NCBI GenBank assembly: GCA_963790585.1
Contig: CAWBOY010000002.1
Coordinates: 868,001 to 932,000 of the forward strand
Reading direction: 5' to 3'
DNA length: 64,000 nucleotides
Source: CAWBOY01 sp963790585
Lineage (GTDB): Bacteria > Planctomycetota > Planctomycetia > Gemmatales > Gemmataceae
Part shown: piece after piece, positions 36,679 to 44,941 of the stretch
Numbering within the stretch: position 1 is the first letter of the stretch
How the letters are laid out: each line of letters opens with the position of its first letter
Notes under the pieces: model-generated
What the model saw: only the letters and a program-made list of their open reading frames with translations
Databases searched by the model: none
What the model was told of the DNA's origin: nothing
Made by a program: the position numbers and the translations under genes

Positions 36679-37529
36679 ATGAGAAGGCTCTGGTCCGCCG
36701 CCGTTTTGGCGAGCGTTTGCCTGGCCCTACCTGTGCGTGCCGACGAATCGACCAAGGCGAGCACCGCTTCGGTCGAGGTTCCGTATACCATGACGAAGTT
36801 TCAACATGTCGTGGTGCGAGCCAAGATCAACGGCAAAGGGCCTTATAATTTCATTCTCGACACCGGCACCCGGCGATGTTCATCGCCCGAGACGTCGGCA
36901 AAAAAATAGGCCTCAAACCCGATCGCACCAATTGGGCCGAACTCGACAAGCTCGAACTCGAAGGCGGCCTGATCGTTCCCAAGGCTGGAGCGATCGTCGA
37001 TACTCCCTTTCAACTCGAAGGCATGAACGGCCTGGGACTCGGCGGCGTCGAGATTCACGGAGTCATCGGCTACGACATCGTGGCGCGCTACAAGATGGAG
37101 ATCGATTTCACCAAGGACAAAATGACCTGGACCCCATCCGGTGCCAAGCTCGTCGACATGAAACGAATGGCCGGCGGCAGAGGCGCGGGCGGCGGCCTCG
37201 AAATGCTCGGGTCGATCATGAAACTCATGGGCGGTATGCTCGGCTCGAAAGCCAACCCTGACATTGCGACGCGCGGCTACATCGGCATCGAACTCGATGG
37301 CAGCGGCACCGCTCTGAAGATCAAGACCGTTCAGGAAAACAGCCCAGCGGCGCTCGCGGGCGTCAAATCGGGCGACAAGCTCTCGAAGTTCCAGGGTAAG
37401 ACCGTGTTCAACTCCGAAGACGTACTAAAGCTTGCCAAGAAAGTGACGTCGGGCCAGACCGTCAAGCTCACCGTGGTGCGCGGCGACGAGACCAAAGAGA
37501 TCACCGTCAAAACCCGGGAGGGCTTATAA
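36679..37529 (+). CDS. Secreted retropepsin-like aspartyl protease with PDZ domain, -1 frameshift
   Basis: About 284 residues when the one-base gap near 36870 (CCC where CCCC is expected) is closed. A signal peptide (MRRLWSAAVLASVCLALPVRA) is followed by YNFILDTGT, then the downstream frame MFIARDVGKKIGLKPD. The D-T-G is the aspartyl-protease catalytic motif, used as a homodimer. A variable glycine-rich stretch precedes a C-terminal PDZ domain (RGYIGIELDGSGTALKIKTVQENSPAALAGVKSGDKLSK). The gene is followed immediately by a paralog of the same layout, so it is a tandem duplication. Both act in the envelope, perhaps on peptides or as inactive binding proteins. Confidence 0.82.
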
Positions 37530-38366
37530 ATGTCTCGTTTCCTTTTAGGCGTTTCTCTGGTATGTGGCCTGGCTTCGTCAACGTTTGCCGCCGACGCCAA
37601 ATCGGTGACGGTGCCCTTTATTCAACTTCCGAGCGGTCATATTACTGTTCAGGTAAAGATTGATGACAAAGGCCCGTATCAGCTTATCTTCGACACAGGC
37701 GCTCCGATTACTCTGTTAAACAATCGCATCGCCAAGGACTCTGGTATTACGAAGGGGATCAACGCGCCCTTTTTCGCGCCGTTCGGTGCGCTGGGCGAAG
37801 TGAAGATCAAAAAGTTACAGGTGGGTAACCAGGTGGCCGAGGATGTATCGGCCATGATTATGGATCATCCGACGGTCGGCCTCTTCAATGATGCTTTCGC
37901 CTCGAAATTTGGCAAGATCGACGGCCTGGTCGGCTTTCCGTTCTTCGCCCGATTCAAGATGACGATCGATTACAAGGAAAAGACTCTCACCTTCGAGCCC
38001 AACGGTTTCAAACCACCGGACGTCATTAAAGCCGTCGAAGCGATGATGACAGACGCGATTCTGGGCGGGAATTCGGCTCCGAAGGTCCTCTCGCCCGCCG
38101 GGCAATGGGGCCTCACCGTTCGTAAGGCGAAGGACGATGAAGAAGCCGGCATGCCCGTGACCGAAGTCCTCGACGGCAGCCCCGCCGCGGCAGCCGGCAT
38201 CAAAAAAGGCGACCGCCTGCTGACCGTCGATGGCCGGTGGACCGATTCGCTCGGCGACACGTATACCGCCGCGGGTTTCGTCAAACCGGGTTCGACGGTC
38301 AACGTCGTAGTCCAGCGCGACGGCAAGGAAATCAAGATCAAGATGAAGCCGCTCGCGGGATTGTGA
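37530..38366 (+). CDS. Secreted retropepsin-like aspartyl protease with PDZ domain, paralog
   Basis: A 278-residue intact paralog starting on the base after the first copy's stop. It has a signal peptide (MSRFLLGVSLVCGLASSTFA). YQLIFDTGAPITLLN is the DTG active site in the normal D-T-G-A/S form, with GKIDGLVGFPFFARFKMTIDYKEKTLTF as the flap/floor strands. The PDZ domain covers about residues 185-275 (GMPVTEVLDGSPAAAAGIKKGDRLLTVDGRW). It probably acts in the periplasm. Translation is likely coupled to the preceding gene. Confidence 0.9.
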   Translation: MSRFLLGVSLVCGLASSTFAADAKSVTVPFIQLPSGHITVQVKIDDKGPYQLIFDTGAPITLLNNRIAKDSGITKGINAPFFAPFGALGEVKIKKLQVGNQVAEDVSAMIMDHPTVGLFNDAFASKFGKIDGLVGFPFFARFKMTIDYKEKTLTFEPNGFKPPDVIKAVEAMMTDAILGGNSAPKVLSPAGQWGLTVRKAKDDEEAGMPVTEVLDGSPAAAAGIKKGDRLLTVDGRWTDSLGDTYTAAGFVKPGSTVNVVVQRDGKEIKIKMKPLAGL

Positions 38367-38377
38367 GCGCCCCCGTT

Positions 38378-38724
38378 TAGCCGCAATACCGTTCGTCTAA
38401 CCCGGCCCCTCGCTCTTCCTATAGTGGACAACGGCAATCTTTTATTTGGCAAGGGTGCATCCTTGCCAAATAACCTGGCTTCCAAGGTTGGCGCGTAAAT
38501 TCTTTATTCACATGTACTTATCTTAATAATCACCAAGACGATCAACATGGTTAAAACGACCACTCTTGCCAAAAGTGCTTTGGCATGGCAAGGCTGGTCC
38601 ACCCAGGGATTGGGCAAAAGAAAACCCCTTAGACGAACGGTATTGCGTTTAGCCGCGAGCCGGTAGGCGAGCGCTGTTTGATAACGCTATCCAACAGCGC
38701 TCGCCTGGCGGCTTGCGGCTAAAC
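38378..38724. repeat. Long palindromic region with three hairpins
   Basis: Arms CGCAATACCGTTCGTCTAA (38382-38400) and its inverse (38629-38647) enclose about 230 bases. Inside is a smaller palindrome around TTTGGCAAGG and CCTTGCCAAA (38446-38471). The right arm runs into a third palindrome, GTTTAGCCGC ... GCGGCTAAAC (38647-38724), with GGCGAGCGCTGTT inner arms. It fills the whole 390-base gap before the sugar isomerase gene; no protein is likely inside. Confidence 0.7.
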
Positions 38725-38760
38725 GGTCGTTGATCGTATACACGACAAAGGAGGACTGTT

Positions 38761-39702
38761 ATGGATCAATCTACTCTTACCCGCCGCGAACTTCTCGGCA
38801 CCTCCACCGCATTGAGCCTGACCACAATTACGGCCTACGCCGCACCCGAGCCAACCCCCAAAGAACCCTTCGGCTACAGCCTCAACACCAGCACCATCTC
38901 CGGTCAGAAATTGTCCCTGATCGAAGAAATCGACATTGCCGCGAAAGCCGGCTATCAAGGCTTCGAGCCCTGGACGCGCGAACTGGATGCCTTCGTCAAA
39001 TCCGGTGGCAGTCTCAAAGACCTCGGCAAACGAATATCCGATCGCGGCCTGAAAGTCGAAAGCTCGATCGGCTTCTTCGAGTGGGTCGTCGATGACGACT
39101 TGCGCCGCGCAAGGCGGCTCGAAGAAGCGAAGCGCAACATGGACAATGTGAAGCAAATCGGCGGCAAACGGATCGCGGCGCCCCCGGTTGGCGCTACCGA
39201 TCAAGCGAATCTTCATCCGCTGCGAGCGGCTGAGCGCTACGGCGACCTTCTCAAAGTCGGGCTCGACATTGGCGTGGTGCCCCAGGTCGAAGTATGGGGT
39301 TTCTCGAAATCGATCAGTCGTCTCGGTGAAGCGATGATGATCGCGGTTGAGTGTGGCAGGCCCGAGGCGTGCGTCCTCGCTGACGTCTATCATCTCCATA
39401 AAGGCGGCTCTGAATTTCAGGGGCTCAAGCTGGTCGGCGGCCCCTCGCTCGGGATCTTTCACGTCAACGATTATCCGGAGAAGCCCGGCCGGGCGGAGTT
39501 GAAGGATGAGCATCGCGTCTATCCGGGCGATGGAGTAGCTCCGTGGAATACGATGTTACGAGATCTTTATAATCTCGGCTTCCGCGGCATGTTGTCGCTT
39601 GAGCTATTCAACCGCGACTACTGGAAGCAAGACGCCCTGCTGGTGGCCACGACGGGATTAGAAAAGCTCCGTGTGGTCGTGCGAAAGGCATTCGCGGGCT
39701 GA
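38761..39702 (+). CDS. Tat-exported sugar phosphate isomerase/epimerase-like protein
   Basis: A 313-residue xylose-isomerase-type TIM barrel. MDQSTLTRRELLGTSTALSLTTITAYAA has a twin-arginine motif (TRRELL) and is exported. The barrel core reads GYSLNTSTISGQKLSLIEEIDIAAKAGYQGFEPWTRELD, RIAAPPVGATDQ, PQVEVWGFSKSISRL and CVLADVYHLHKGGS, ending in NDYPEKPGRAELKDEHRVYPGDGVAPWN. That last segment carries the acidic/His metal ligands of the family. It may isomerise or epimerise a sugar such as hydroxypyruvate/tagatose types; such exported forms are typical of planctomycetes. Confidence 0.88.
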   Translation: MDQSTLTRRELLGTSTALSLTTITAYAAPEPTPKEPFGYSLNTSTISGQKLSLIEEIDIAAKAGYQGFEPWTRELDAFVKSGGSLKDLGKRISDRGLKVESSIGFFEWVVDDDLRRARRLEEAKRNMDNVKQIGGKRIAAPPVGATDQANLHPLRAAERYGDLLKVGLDIGVVPQVEVWGFSKSISRLGEAMMIAVECGRPEACVLADVYHLHKGGSEFQGLKLVGGPSLGIFHVNDYPEKPGRAELKDEHRVYPGDGVAPWNTMLRDLYNLGFRGMLSLELFNRDYWKQDALLVATTGLEKLRVVVRKAFAG

Positions 39703-39719
39703 AAGCAATTCAGAGTTGC

Positions 39720-39808
39720 AACCGAGCCTGAAGCGTAAGGCAAGGGCATTTGTATTTGAATGGAAAAGACAAGTACAAATGCTCTTCGCTTACGCTTCAG
39801 GCTCGGTT
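39720..39808. repeat. Palindrome, GAGCCTGAAGCG...ATTTGT family, copy 1
   Basis: Inverted arms of about 35 bases at 39720-39754 and 39774-39808, with two mismatches, core CCGAGCCTGAAGCGTAAGG. A second family member is at 62684-62753. It lies between the isomerase and the end of the anti-sigma gene (converging), like a bidirectional terminator. Confidence 0.85.
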
Positions 39809-39820
39809 GATTCGTGTGGT

Positions 39821-40782
39821 TCATTCGTGCGGTACTGGCGACGCATGATTGGGCGCAAGGACCGCATCGGACCGGTCAATTCCAGCGAAGACTCGATTCT
39901 CGCGATTGCAATAAATATCGTCGCCATTGGGGCCGACGGTGGTGCGCGTCTGCCATTTCACAGTCCCGTCGACGTAGAGGACGTTTTGCCCAGCCCCGTC
40001 ATGATTGAGGCTATTGCCTCGGCCTGGGGCAGGGCGGTCCGCCATGATTGGTAGGAGAGCGTCCGAATCGCGGCGCAACCCGCACAGAGATGGTCCCTGC
40101 CAGTAACCAAGAGTATAGGCATAGCCGGCGGCGAGCTCTTGGGTTAGGGCGGAGAACTCCTCGCGCCAGGCTTGTCGTAAAGCTCCTGGAGATTCTCCAG
40201 TGTCGGGCAAGTCGCGGCACTACGGCCCTGAGCGGGACAAAAGCCGTTGACACTGGTCGGCGTCATCACGCCGGCGCTCGTGAGCGTGGGTACAAAGCTC
40301 CCCGCGAAGCTCCGTGGGCCTTGCTTTTCGATGCGCGGGAATTGGCCGTCATGCTGATCGCTATACGAGGCGAGGGCATGCCAATAGGTCCGCAAATTCT
40401 CGGCACATTCCGTTTTCCTCGATTGATTCCACTGCGAGAGCAGCCACGGTGCGCCGACGGCGAGGCAAACGAAAAGGACAGCAGCTGCGGCAATTACATC
40501 GGCCCGCCGGGCCCAGCGCCATCGGCTATCGATTCGATCGTGCGTCGGCGGAGCTGGCGGCAAACCGGGACGCTGCAGTTTCGCCACTCGCGCAAGAGTG
40601 CGGCTCACAAGATCAGGCGGCGGCGCAGTTCCGGCGGCGTCGAGTTCGAGCGGAGCCAAGGCCCGCCGCAGCGACTCGAGTTGCGGCCGCGCCTCGGGAT
40701 TCGCTTCCAAATACGCCTCGACGGAACGCTTCTCATGCGGTTCCAAGCAATCCAGTAAGTAGCCGACCAGGTTCTCGTTCAT
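39821..40782 (-). CDS. Anti-sigma factor with pseudopilin-like C-terminus, -1 frameshift
   Basis: About 320 residues from ATG 40782 (MNENLVGYLLDCLEPHEKRSVEAYL). The beginning is the helical core of anti-sigma factors, although the classic zinc Cys-His triad is not seen. One TM segment follows (VIAAAAVLFVCLAVGAPWLLS). The periplasmic part (ECAENLRTYWHALASYSDQHDGQFPRIEKQGP) resembles the 'NL-Q-G-A-Y-D-G-P' region of DUF1559/pseudopilins. After a one-base gap near 40213 it continues as DLPDTGESPGALRQAWREEF and closes with VLYVDGTVKWQTRTTVG, an H-X9-DG-like end. It follows the sigma gene by five bases. Confidence 0.78.
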
Positions 40783-40787
40783 AATTG

Positions 40788-41384
40788 TCACGTCTTATTG
40801 AGCGATGGGCTGAATTCTGACCATATTTCTTGTAGCTTTCCGAGAGCGGCGTGAAGTCGCGACTTCACCGTGCCGACCGGGATGGCGATGATGTCGGCAA
40901 TTTCGCGATATTTCAGGCCTTGAAAGTAGGCCATGACCAAGACTTGCCGCAGCGTGTCCGGCAATCGTTCCACACCCGCGCGCACCAACTCCTGACGCTC
41001 AACTTCGGCGACTTGGTCGAATGGGCTCGATTCGCGCTGTTGCAGCACGTCGAACAGGTTTTGCAACTCGCCTTCGCCGCCCTCAAACGCGGCCTGTTCC
41101 AGGCTGACGGCCTGATGCCGATTGCGGCGGCGCATCGCATCGATCGCTTGGTGCGTCGCGATGGTGTAAAGCCAGGGTCGCACCGGCCTGCCGGTTTCGT
41201 ACTGATCGAGTTTCAGATAAACCTGAAGGAACGTATTCTGAAACACGTCGTCCGCGAGCGAGCCATCGCCTATGTAACGGCGCAAATAGCCATAGAGTTC
41301 GCGTTCGTAACGGCGCACCAATACCTCAAACGCCCCGGCCTCGCCGCGACGTGAGCGGTCCAAGAGTTCCTCGTCGGACTGCAT
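40788..41384 (-). CDS. ECF-type RNA polymerase sigma factor
   Basis: A 198-residue sigma factor from ATG 41384 (MQSDEELLDRSRRGEAGAF; a GTG at 41408 could add eight residues). Region 2 reads AFEVLVRRYERELYGYLRRYIGDGSLADDVFQNTFLQVY with DDVFQ-TF as core, and RPWLYTIATHQAIDAMRRRNRH region 2.4. LPDTLRQVLVMAYFQGLKYREIADIIAIPVGTVKSRLHAALGKLQ is region 4. Long open extensions upstream of 41384 have no coding pattern. The next gene is an anti-sigma-like protein, separated by five bases. Confidence 0.93.
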   Translation of the reverse strand: MQSDEELLDRSRRGEAGAFEVLVRRYERELYGYLRRYIGDGSLADDVFQNTFLQVYLKLDQYETGRPVRPWLYTIATHQAIDAMRRRNRHQAVSLEQAAFEGGEGELQNLFDVLQQRESSPFDQVAEVERQELVRAGVERLPDTLRQVLVMAYFQGLKYREIADIIAIPVGTVKSRLHAALGKLQEIWSEFSPSLNKT

Positions 41385-41503
41385 CGGTTTGAGGTCAGAC
41401 GTCGCCACGGGTCTCCTGTGATTAGTACGCTGGGGCGAGGCGAGAGGTTCGGAGAGTAGTGAAGGCCTTTCCAACAATTGTATTCGGCTATGCAAGAATT
41501 TAG

Positions 41504-41899
41504 TCAATGCTGGGTTTTTACACAGATAAACGCCAACGTACCACAGAGAAGAGTCCAGGCCACTATTAGCAGAGAAACTTGCAGTCGTGACCACTGCCTT
41601 ACTATTTGTCGCTCCCACCTGATCGTGGACCGCCACCGGTCATCGCCCGAGGCAAAAGAAACGAACGCTGCTTTCACTCGATCCAAAGATATCTTATTGG
41701 GGCAAGCAAAGTGCTGCCCAGTGGAACTTTCCTGATATTCCGGCGCATAGCCCACCTCGACCGTGCCAGTTGTATGCATGTAGGTGAGCTCGTTGTGACT
41801 CAGGATTGCAAATCCATCGAGTTCGTGCAGTGCGAGAGCGATCTCCTCTGGGCTTGGATCAACTGGACAGTGTCTCAGATTCTCGACTTCGAGCTCCAT
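41504..41899 (-). CDS. Hypothetical protein with C-terminal membrane anchor
   Basis: A 131-residue protein. MELEVENLRHCPVDPSPEEIALALHELDG is an acidic, helical N-terminus. A central region (LSHNELTYMHTTGTVEVGYAPEYQESSTG and DRVKAAFVSFASGDDRW) has normal coding composition, and LQVSLLIVAWTLLCGTLAFI is one C-terminal transmembrane helix with a cytoplasmic or short periplasmic end. I do not recognise a family. It runs towards the ECF gene. The opposite strand also has an open frame here, but its composition is poorer. Confidence 0.5.
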   Translation of the reverse strand: MELEVENLRHCPVDPSPEEIALALHELDGFAILSHNELTYMHTTGTVEVGYAPEYQESSTGQHFACPNKISLDRVKAAFVSFASGDDRWRSTIRWERQIVRQWSRLQVSLLIVAWTLLCGTLAFICVKTQH

Positions 41900-41949
41900 G
41901 ACAAACGCCTGGCAGGATCACTCATTCGCCAATTTTATCACTGGACCCA

Positions 41950-42178
41950 AAAAGGAGACGGGCACGAATGGCATTAAGTTAAGGGCCTCGGCGGTATTTT
42001 TCTGAACACGCGACCACCAGTTTCAGCGCTGTTCGGCACCGAAAAGCGCTGAAACTGGTGGTCGCGTGTTCAGAAACAGGTGGCTTTTTGGCTTAACTTA
42101 ACGGCATTCGAGACGGGCACGTTTAATAAACTGCTGTTATATTTAAGTACGGCGATATTAAACGTGCCCGTCCCCTTT
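41950..42178. repeat. Nested palindromes ending at a group II intron
   Basis: Four nested or adjacent inverted repeats. The outermost AAAAGG-GACGGGCACG arm at 41950-41966 pairs with 42164-42178. TTAAGTTAAG 41974-41983 pairs with CTTAACTTAA 42092-42101. Inside these are perfect 29-base arms at 42002-42030 and 42045-42073 (core ACGCGACCACCAGTTTCAGC). A side hairpin is ACGGGCACGTTTAATA 42113-42128 with 42156-42171. The intron begins directly after the last C4T3 run. Confidence 0.85.
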
Positions 42179-44150
42179 GTGCGCCGTGCCAAGGCGTGAC
42201 TTTTCAGTGGGTGCGAATCCCACCCGGCAACTGGTCGTTCCAGCCGGTAGCAATCGGAGCGGCAGTGGAGGTAACGAAACTGTCGAAGCCTTCGATGGAA
42301 AGGGTCGTTTGAGCGACTCCGCGAGCAGGCAGGCCGTAACGTGAGTGAACGCTGAGCAGGCCTCGAAACGGGTAATGTGGTAGCCGACCCAGCAAAGGGA
42401 TGGGGAAGGCCGCAGACGCGAGGATACAGGGGGAACGACTTTAGCCCCACCCGCGTTGCCACCGGGGTAATGGCGACGGCATGTCGGCATAGGAAAGTTA
42501 ACGCAACACGGGAAACCCCCTGCGGTGGCAGCAGTGCCAACCGGACGCCCGCGAGGGACAGGCCGGGCCGCTTGGGGTGGCGGAGAGGCTCGTAGTACCG
42601 CTGAAGCCGGGTAACGCCGGTGGAGGGAAGGGGCCTTGGTTCAAGGACAGCGTCCGAAGGAAAGAGAGCCAGGAGATTGGTGATGAGCCTAACACCTCCC
42701 GATACGGTTCGGAAACTCCAGGAGACGTTGCATGCCAAAGCGAAGAGAGCACCCACCTATCGGTTCTATGCGTTGTACGACAAGGTGTACCGGGCCGATG
42801 TGCTGGGCCATGCGTACCTGTGCTGTGCCGCTAACGACGGCGCGGCGGGGGTGGATGGCCAGACGTTCACGGACATCGAGGAGTACGGGCTGGACCGTTG
42901 GCTGGGTGAACTGACGGAAGAACTCCGAAACAAAGCGTATCGCCCGCAAGCAGTCCGACGGGTGTACATACCGAAGTCGGATGGCAAACAGCGACCGTTG
43001 GGCATTCCAACGATCCGCGACCGCGTCGTGCAGATGGCTGTGTTGCTCGTCTTGGAGCCGATCTTCGAGGCGGACTTGCAGCCGGAACAATTTGCTTATC
43101 GGCAAGGCCGAAGCGCTCTGGACGCGATCGAGCAGGTCCAGTTGTTGCTAGACAACGGGCATACGGAGATTGTCGATGCGGACTTGAGTGGGTACTTCGA
43201 TAGCATCCCCCACGCCGAGTTAATGGCATCGGTGAGCCGACGGCTTAGTGACGGGCTACTACTGGCCCTGATCAAAAGCTGGTTGGAGGCACCGGTGGAA
43301 GACCTTGGAGATCGTGGGGACAAGCGTCGAACGACTCGCAACAAGGACGAGGGTCGCGGCACCCCGCAAGGGGGCGTGCTCTCACCGCTGCTGGCGAATC
43401 TCTACATGCGTCGCTTCGTGCTGGGCTGGAAGACAAACGGGCATGCCAATCGTCTTGAGGCGCGTATCGTCAATTATGCGGACGACTTTGTGATCTGCTG
43501 CCGTGGTACGGCTCTTGAAGCCGAGGCGGTGATGCGGCGCATGATGTCGAAGCTGCGGTTGACGGTGAACGAGACGAAGACCCGGGTTTGCCGCTTGCCG
43601 GACGAGACGTTTTCGTTTTTGGGTTACACGTTCGGTCGGAACTGGTCGCCGAAGACGGGGCGTAGCTACATCGGTCCCCGTCCGGCCGTCAAGAAGATCC
43701 ACAGGATCTGTGAGGTGATCCGCGATCAGACCAGCCGAACGTGGCAGTGGTTGTCTTGCCGGGCGTTAATAACTCGCGTCAACAGCCGACTGGTGGGCTG
43801 GGCGAACTATTTTTGTCTCGGTAACACGGCCCCGGCCATGAAGCAGGTGATGGCGCACACCTGTCAACGGCTCCGTCAGTGGCTGGGTCGGAAGCACCGC
43901 GTGCAGGGTACGGCCCGACAGTGTTATTCGGATCGTTACCTGCGTGAGGACCTGGGATTAGTGTGGCTTCCAGGGCGACCGCGACCTCGCGTCTTGTGAG
44001 CGAACGCATGAGTTACCTTGTCCGAGAGCCGGATGCCTTAATAGGGCCCGTCCGGTTCGACGAGCGGGAAGTGGAAACGGGGCATGGCCGGGAGATTGAG
44101 GCACCGGCCAACGAAAGGGCCGGATACCGCTGGACTCGACCTAAACCACC
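42179..44150 (+). mobile_element. Group II intron (class C-like), 3' end approximate
   Basis: The element opens with GTGCG (42179), the 5' splice signature. About 500 bases of structured RNA with many short pairings precede the maturase. Domain V lies after the maturase at about 44026-44058 (GAGCCGGATGCC ... TCCGGTTC) with a loop. Domain VI with a likely branch A and the 3' end fall near 44100-44150; the exact base is uncertain. It sits just after a stem-loop and a short T-run, the preferred target of class C introns. No gene is interrupted. Confidence 0.8.
42683..43999 (+). CDS. Group II intron reverse transcriptase/maturase
   Basis: A 438-residue intron-encoded protein from ATG 42683, ten bases after AGGAGA. 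The RT fingers/palm are plain: YIPKSDGKQRPLGIPTIRDRVVQMA, EIVDADLSGYFDSIPH, GRGTPQGGVLSPLLANLYM, and the catalytic YADD near residue 265 (IVNYADDFVICCRG). NETKTRVCRLPDETFSFLGYTFG and a maturase (X) domain ending GLVWLPGRPRPRVL follow. No HNH endonuclase domain is present, so mobility would rely on pre-nicked or single-stranded targets. It splices and reverse-transcribes the host intron. Confidence 0.97.
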   Translation: MSLTPPDTVRKLQETLHAKAKRAPTYRFYALYDKVYRADVLGHAYLCCAANDGAAGVDGQTFTDIEEYGLDRWLGELTEELRNKAYRPQAVRRVYIPKSDGKQRPLGIPTIRDRVVQMAVLLVLEPIFEADLQPEQFAYRQGRSALDAIEQVQLLLDNGHTEIVDADLSGYFDSIPHAELMASVSRRLSDGLLLALIKSWLEAPVEDLGDRGDKRRTTRNKDEGRGTPQGGVLSPLLANLYMRRFVLGWKTNGHANRLEARIVNYADDFVICCRGTALEAEAVMRRMMSKLRLTVNETKTRVCRLPDETFSFLGYTFGRNWSPKTGRSYIGPRPAVKKIHRICEVIRDQTSRTWQWLSCRALITRVNSRLVGWANYFCLGNTAPAMKQVMAHTCQRLRQWLGRKHRVQGTARQCYSDRYLREDLGLVWLPGRPRPRVL

Positions 44151-44193
44151 GCGCCACTTCTCGACTCTACGATTTGCGTCCCCTTTTTATTTG

Positions 44194-44512
44194 CCCGGGT
44201 GAAGCGGAGCACGCCGTAAGGCGGGCGGAGCGGAACCCGTGGCCTGGGCGCGATTTGAGTGTCTTTCGTCCCGGAGCGACGACAGAATCCTTCGCCCCTG
44301 CCGGGGCGATATAGGCTACATTCCAAGCTACCACGGGTTGCGATACGCCCGCCTGCCGGCGGGCTTCGCTTCACCCGTGGCTACCATCTTTCGCCCCTGC
44401 CGGGGCGAAAAACGCCAGCACAAGGCTTAACTTGATGCCTATGGGGGTCGGAGTACCGACCCCGGCCACGGTTGGCGACCTATTGAACGAACTTCCGATT
44501 CAGGCCACTAGT
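44194..44512. repeat. Palindromic cluster, incl. GGGTCGG family copy 3
   Basis: CCGGGTGAAGCG at 44196 and CGCTTCACCCG at 44371 are outer arms enclosing a pair of CGCCCCTGCCGGGGCG hairpins (about 44290 and 44393). After it comes GGGGTCGGAGTACCGACCCC (44444-44463), the same hairpin as at 10703, with the same following bases ATTGAACGAACTTCCG ... ACTAG. No gene is visible here. Confidence 0.7.
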
Positions 44513-44788
44513 CCCATTTGACCAGAGCCTGGCGCGTTTTGCGTAGTTCAATTTGTGATTTTCTTTTAGAAAGACCGTGAAACGCCGAGGGGGGTTCTCT
44601 GTGGTTTTGCTTGCATCTCGCCCCTTTGGGGCGGCGTAACATTCAGTCAAACAATGTGTTAGATAGGAAGAGCGACGTGCAAACTGGGTTGACATTTTTT
44701 GCATCTCGCCCCAGCGCCGCTCAATATTTGTCGTAAGAAAAGAGCGAAACGCCATCCGGATAGCCTATATGGAATAACGAGAGAAGAC

Positions 44789-44906
44789 CTAAGTACCGCC
44801 AACGCGCGAAAGTTGGCGGCACTTAGAATTTTGGCTTCGAAATGCCGTGTTTTATCGGGAAAATGTGTGATTCTAAGTACCGCCAACGTTGGTGGTACTT
44901 AGAATC
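44789..44906. repeat. Palindromes CTAAGTACCGCCAAC family
   Basis: CTAAGTACCGCCAAC (44789) pairs with GTTGGCGGCACTTAG (44812-44826). A second, almost perfect palindrome (GATTCTAAGTACCGCCAA and its inverse) spans 44869-44906. Both lie in the gap downstream of metG on the minus strand, so they may end its transcript. Confidence 0.75.
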
Positions 44907-44941
44907 TTTGGCGGACCTTATCACTGGTCGAGCTTTTTGAT

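Noticed and set aside
41606..41977. 123-residue plus-strand frame
   Set aside because: The opposite strand protein (41504-41899) has a better composition and a proper C-terminal membrane segment.
42200..42240. tRNA T-arm-like sequence GGGTGCGAATCCCACCC
   Set aside because: It is part of intron domain I pairings and no cloverleaf could be drawn around it; no tRNA was found elsewhere.
42070..42756. 228-residue minus-strand frame with an RNase-like appearance
   Set aside because: It is antisense to the structured 5' part of the group II intron.
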